Assembly (NCBI GenBank): GCA_028564675.1
Contig: JAOVVO010000149.1
Coordinates: forward strand, 62,001 to 126,000
Reading direction: 5' to 3'
DNA from: Onchocerca lupi
Lineage: Eukaryota; Nematoda; Chromadorea; Rhabditida; Onchocercidae
Length of the DNA stretch: 64,000 bases
Part shown: positions 63,601-64,000 of the stretch, piece after piece
Numbering within the stretch: the stretch's first letter is position 1
Layout: each line of letters begins with the position of its first letter
Translations under genes and position numbers: made by a program
Notes under the pieces: model-generated
What the model saw: only the letters and a program-made list of their open reading frames with translations
Databases searched by the model: none
Told to the model about the DNA's origin: nothing

Positions 63601-64000
63601 AATTGAAATATTAATATTTCAATTTTCAAATGTATCAAATGTATCAACATATCTGATATATTAAATGCACACTTCAAAGGGATCCTGTACATAAAATAAA
63701 TCAACATAAAATATACTTCAGCAACATTTAGAATTTTTGAAAATTGATAAAATCTGAAAAAAACTAAAAATTCTTTCAACAAAATGCTCTTTAATTTTAT
63801 TCTTCATATAACTTCTTTTTAAAAAGAGAACTTTCTAATTTGATGATGTAAGATACTTCTTATTTTCAATATTATGAATCATTTTTCTTTGAAGATCAGT
63901 AAAATTCGAGAGAAAATGAAATTCCTAACCTTGTCAAAAATATTTTGACGACTCCTTATATGACTTTCTGGAACTGCCCATGGATCATCGCCACTATTCG
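53169..64000 (-). CDS. ddx-19: DDX19/Dbp5-type DEAD-box RNA helicase with long N-terminal extension (5' end off window)
   Basis: Seventeen exons read continuously to give at least 774 residues (numbered from the first complete codon at the right edge). Residues 1-310 are a low-complexity Ser/Asn/Arg/Gly-rich extension. From about 340 on, it follows the DDX19 family: SLLNKIL, DPNSPLYSV, Q motif with KIQE (404-407), Walker A AQSGTGKT (425-432), PTYELA, GTPGK (503-507), DEAD (529-532), SAT (564-566), TTNVCARGID and HRIGRTGR (717-724), ending DQLEAIDKDKF. DDX19/Dbp5 is the ATPase that strips export factors from mRNPs at the cytoplasmic face of the nuclear pore, driven by Gle1-IP6. Vertebrate DDX19 is about 480 residues; starting at the ATG pair at 59862 would give 461, so a short isoform is possible. 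The true 5' start is right of position 64000. Confidence 0.95.
53663..53860 (-). CDS. ddx-19: ddx-19 exon: motif VI
   Basis: 198 bp. GIDVSQVSVVINYDPPVTYT, then YETYIHRIGRTGRFGKAGIA. HRIGRTGR carries the arginine fingers. Acceptor atttcag, donor TTTTG|gtaact. Confidence 0.96.
54376..54538 (-). CDS. ddx-19: ddx-19 exon: motifs IVa and V
   Basis: 163 bp. TRKSAEWLAARMGQRGHDVT, VLHGEMTIEDR, then KVLITTNVCARG. Acceptor atttgcag, donor CGAG|gtattt. Confidence 0.95.
54825..54960 (-). CDS. ddx-19: ddx-19 exon: start of RecA domain 2
   Basis: 136 bp. LRRDEQTLKNIKQYYVKCAN, then EAVMNLYGGLTIASAIIFCY. Linker and motif IV strand. Acceptor tctttcag, donor TAT|gtaagt, phase 0. Confidence 0.95.
54961..56968 (-). 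other. ddx-19 2.0-kb intron
   Basis: AT-rich, with no extra exon needed for frame continuity and none seen. The short frames at 54925-55260 and 56630-56824 have no support. Confidence 0.7.
56969..57079 (-). CDS. ddx-19: ddx-19 exon: motif III (SAT)
   Basis: 111 bp. YQSLLFSATYDESVRSFADS, then IIKDAVNIT. The SAT motif couples ATP hydrolysis to unwinding. The acceptor tattttag lies 15 nt past a T25 run on this strand. Confidence 0.95.
57095..57119. repeat. Poly(A) run, 25 nt (poly-U in ddx-19 pre-mRNA)
   Basis: On the minus strand a T25 run upstream of the SAT-motif exon acceptor; effectively its polypyrimidine tract. Confidence 0.9.
57462..57639 (-). CDS. ddx-19: ddx-19 exon: motif Ib and DEAD box
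   Basis: 178 bp. IIIGTPGKMLDWVMKLRVID, then VLDEADVMISQQGHQDQSIR. DEADVMI..QGHQDQSIR is a strong DDX19 signature. Acceptor ttttttttag, donor ATAA|gtttgt. Confidence 0.96.
58201..58418 (-). CDS. ddx-19: ddx-19 exon: Walker A and motif Ia
   Basis: 218 bp. MNLIAQAQSGTGKTATFVLT, then PQCLCLAPTYELAMQIGQVV and IKIRYAVKGE. PTYELA (Tyr in place of the usual Arg of PTRELA) is characteristic of the DDX19 branch. Acceptor ttttttcaag, donor CCAA|gtaagt. Confidence 0.96.
58446..58506. repeat. Tandem duplication, two 31-bp units, in ddx-19 intron
   Basis: Units starting aataaaaaattaaataatta, nearly identical. Confidence 0.85.
58695..58715. repeat. Poly(A) run, 21 nt
   Basis: Homopolymer in a ddx-19 intron. 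Confidence 0.9.
58853..58945 (-). CDS. ddx-19: ddx-19 exon: Q motif
   Basis: 93 bp. KDELLKALDKMNFYMPSKIQ, then EAALPLLLVEP; the aromatic residue upstream and KIQE form the adenine-sensing Q motif. Acceptor tttacag, donor AACC|gtaagt. Confidence 0.94.
59041..59143. repeat. Imperfect tandem duplication, 53-bp period
   Basis: gctttgattattcttatgaa and gcttcgattgttcttttgaa start the two copies, with scattered differences. In a ddx-19 intron. Confidence 0.7.
59289..59436 (-). CDS. ddx-19: ddx-19 exon: DDX19-specific N-terminal segment
   Basis: 148 bp. PMPNEEISLLNKILHKKLEN, then SDPNSPLYSVTSFQSLRL; the DPNSPLYSV..SF..LRL block is typical of DDX19 just before the helicase core. Acceptor tttttcag, donor GACT|gtgaat. 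Confidence 0.93.
59793..59871 (-). CDS. ddx-19: ddx-19 exon with possible internal start (MMDVNQ...)
   Basis: 79 bp after atttag. HKAMMDVNQDTYQHGDESFS, then KDECEK; donor AAGC|gtgagt. The ATG pair at 59862 sits where short DDX19 proteins begin, so a spliced-leader acceptor at 59872 could produce a 461-residue form. Confidence 0.82.
60052..60089 (-). CDS. ddx-19: ddx-19 38-bp micro-exon
   Basis: Acceptor tctttttcag and donor CAA|gtactg frame NRDIVPFSPTSSQ. It is the only piece found that converts the phase-1 end of the 60211 exon into the phase-0 start of the 59871 exon, so it is needed to link the extension to that exon. Confidence 0.7.
60211..60315 (-). CDS. ddx-19: ddx-19 N-terminal extension exon
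   Basis: 105 bp. NPLNNTAAKFGGFIPPASGR, then PLYGRSLCADKQTER. The acceptor tcataaag is weak; donor AGAA|gtaagg is strong. One base carried over. Confidence 0.78.
60613..60645. repeat. (AAT)n microsatellite at a ddx-19 splice donor
   Basis: About ten units, starting six bases inside the intron after the 60651 donor. The minus-strand poly-Leu and plus-strand poly-Asn frames here are not genes. Confidence 0.9.
60651..60746 (-). CDS. ddx-19: ddx-19 N-terminal extension exon
   Basis: 96 bp. ATHRLSLEEREKNFWKQAAC, then RASPFVPMQMAT. Acceptor atttttttag, donor ACGA|gtattt, which runs straight into an (ATT)n microsatellite. Confidence 0.8.
60747..61255 (-). other. ddx-19 intron
   Basis: AT-rich intron of about 0.5 kb; nothing assignable. 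Confidence 0.7.
61256..61681 (-). CDS. ddx-19: ddx-19 N-terminal extension, largest exon
   Basis: 426 bp, acceptor tttatttag. Contains GSRNIFVDGFRSTKSVDLFD, then SFSSRNRLIENPNRSNRLDQ and SSSFSVASSFPTNRSFNN. Predicted disordered: rich in Ser, Asn, Arg and Phe, few hydrophobics. Donor CCAG|gttaat. Confidence 0.85.
62047..62157 (-). CDS. ddx-19: ddx-19 N-terminal extension exon
   Basis: Acceptor gttttgcag, reads VPKVSGERVFGGDLNLRRGS, later KRPERILDCNYSN; donor AACG|gtaatc. Basic and glycine-containing, no known domain. Confidence 0.8.
62158..63231 (-). other. ddx-19 1.1-kb intron
   Basis: AT-rich. Flanking exon phases match without any further exon. No other feature seen. Confidence 0.7.
63232..63316 (-). 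CDS. ddx-19: ddx-19 N-terminal extension exon
   Basis: Acceptor tattttag, reads TKALSLDDKSRASNGNSSNE, then PQSLGGFS; donor CAG|gtacta, one base over. Phase fits both neighbours. Confidence 0.78.
63317..63929 (-). other. ddx-19 0.6-kb intron
   Basis: AT-rich; the frame at 63582-63782 (minus) has no splice support. Confidence 0.7.
63930..64000 (-). CDS. ddx-19: ddx-19 N-terminal extension exon (cut by window edge)
   Basis: Reads NSGDDPWAVPESHIRSRQNI, then FDK and donor AAG|gttagg, phase 0. The other two frames have stops. Continues beyond the window. Confidence 0.75.

Noticed and set aside
1..64000. Viral or Wolbachia insertion
   Set aside because: No reverse transcriptase, integrase, capsid, phage or bacterial housekeeping sequence recognised on either strand.

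Overview
The window looks like nuclear DNA of a nematode, most likely a clade III (filarial-type) worm. It is very AT-rich, with short exons, GT-AG introns, U-rich acceptors ending in TTTAG/TTTCAG, many homopolymer and trinucleotide runs, and gene architectures known from nematodes. The species cannot be fixed from the sequence alone. No operons, ribosome binding sites, CRISPR arrays, convincing tRNA or rRNA genes, or intact mobile elements were seen.

Two multi-exon genes could be reconstructed exon by exon, both on the minus strand. (1) Positions 352-20770 hold the extracellular half of a latrophilin (adhesion GPCR, lat-1 type): signal peptide, galactose-binding (RBL/SUEL) lectin domain, hormone-receptor-like domain, GAIN domain and GPS cleavage site. 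The 7TM part lies off the left edge. The second half of the lectin domain is encoded twice, by exons at 4999-5108 and 3659-3777. Their phases make them strictly mutually exclusive: using both, or neither, gives an early stop. (2) Positions 53169-64000 hold a DDX19/Dbp5-type DEAD-box RNA helicase (ddx-19), the mRNA-export helicase. It reads continuously through 17 exons. It carries an unusually long, low-complexity N-terminal extension of at least 310 residues that continues past the right edge.

Layout: 1-20.8 kb is lat-1, with two very large 5' introns (9.3 kb, and 6.0 or 7.4 kb) and small introns downstream. 20.9-53.2 kb is a 32-kb block with no recognisable gene. It holds simple repeats, short tandem duplications, hairpins, clusters of CRE-like and GGTCA motifs, and a few small open frames with slightly richer base composition that might be exons or micropeptides. 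53.2-64 kb is ddx-19.

The two genes act in unrelated processes: cell-surface adhesion and signalling, and nuclear mRNA export. They are co-oriented but too far apart for an operon. The most interesting points are the alternative lectin exons of lat-1, the extended N-terminus of the helicase, and a 33-codon membrane micropeptide candidate inside lat-1 intron 1.
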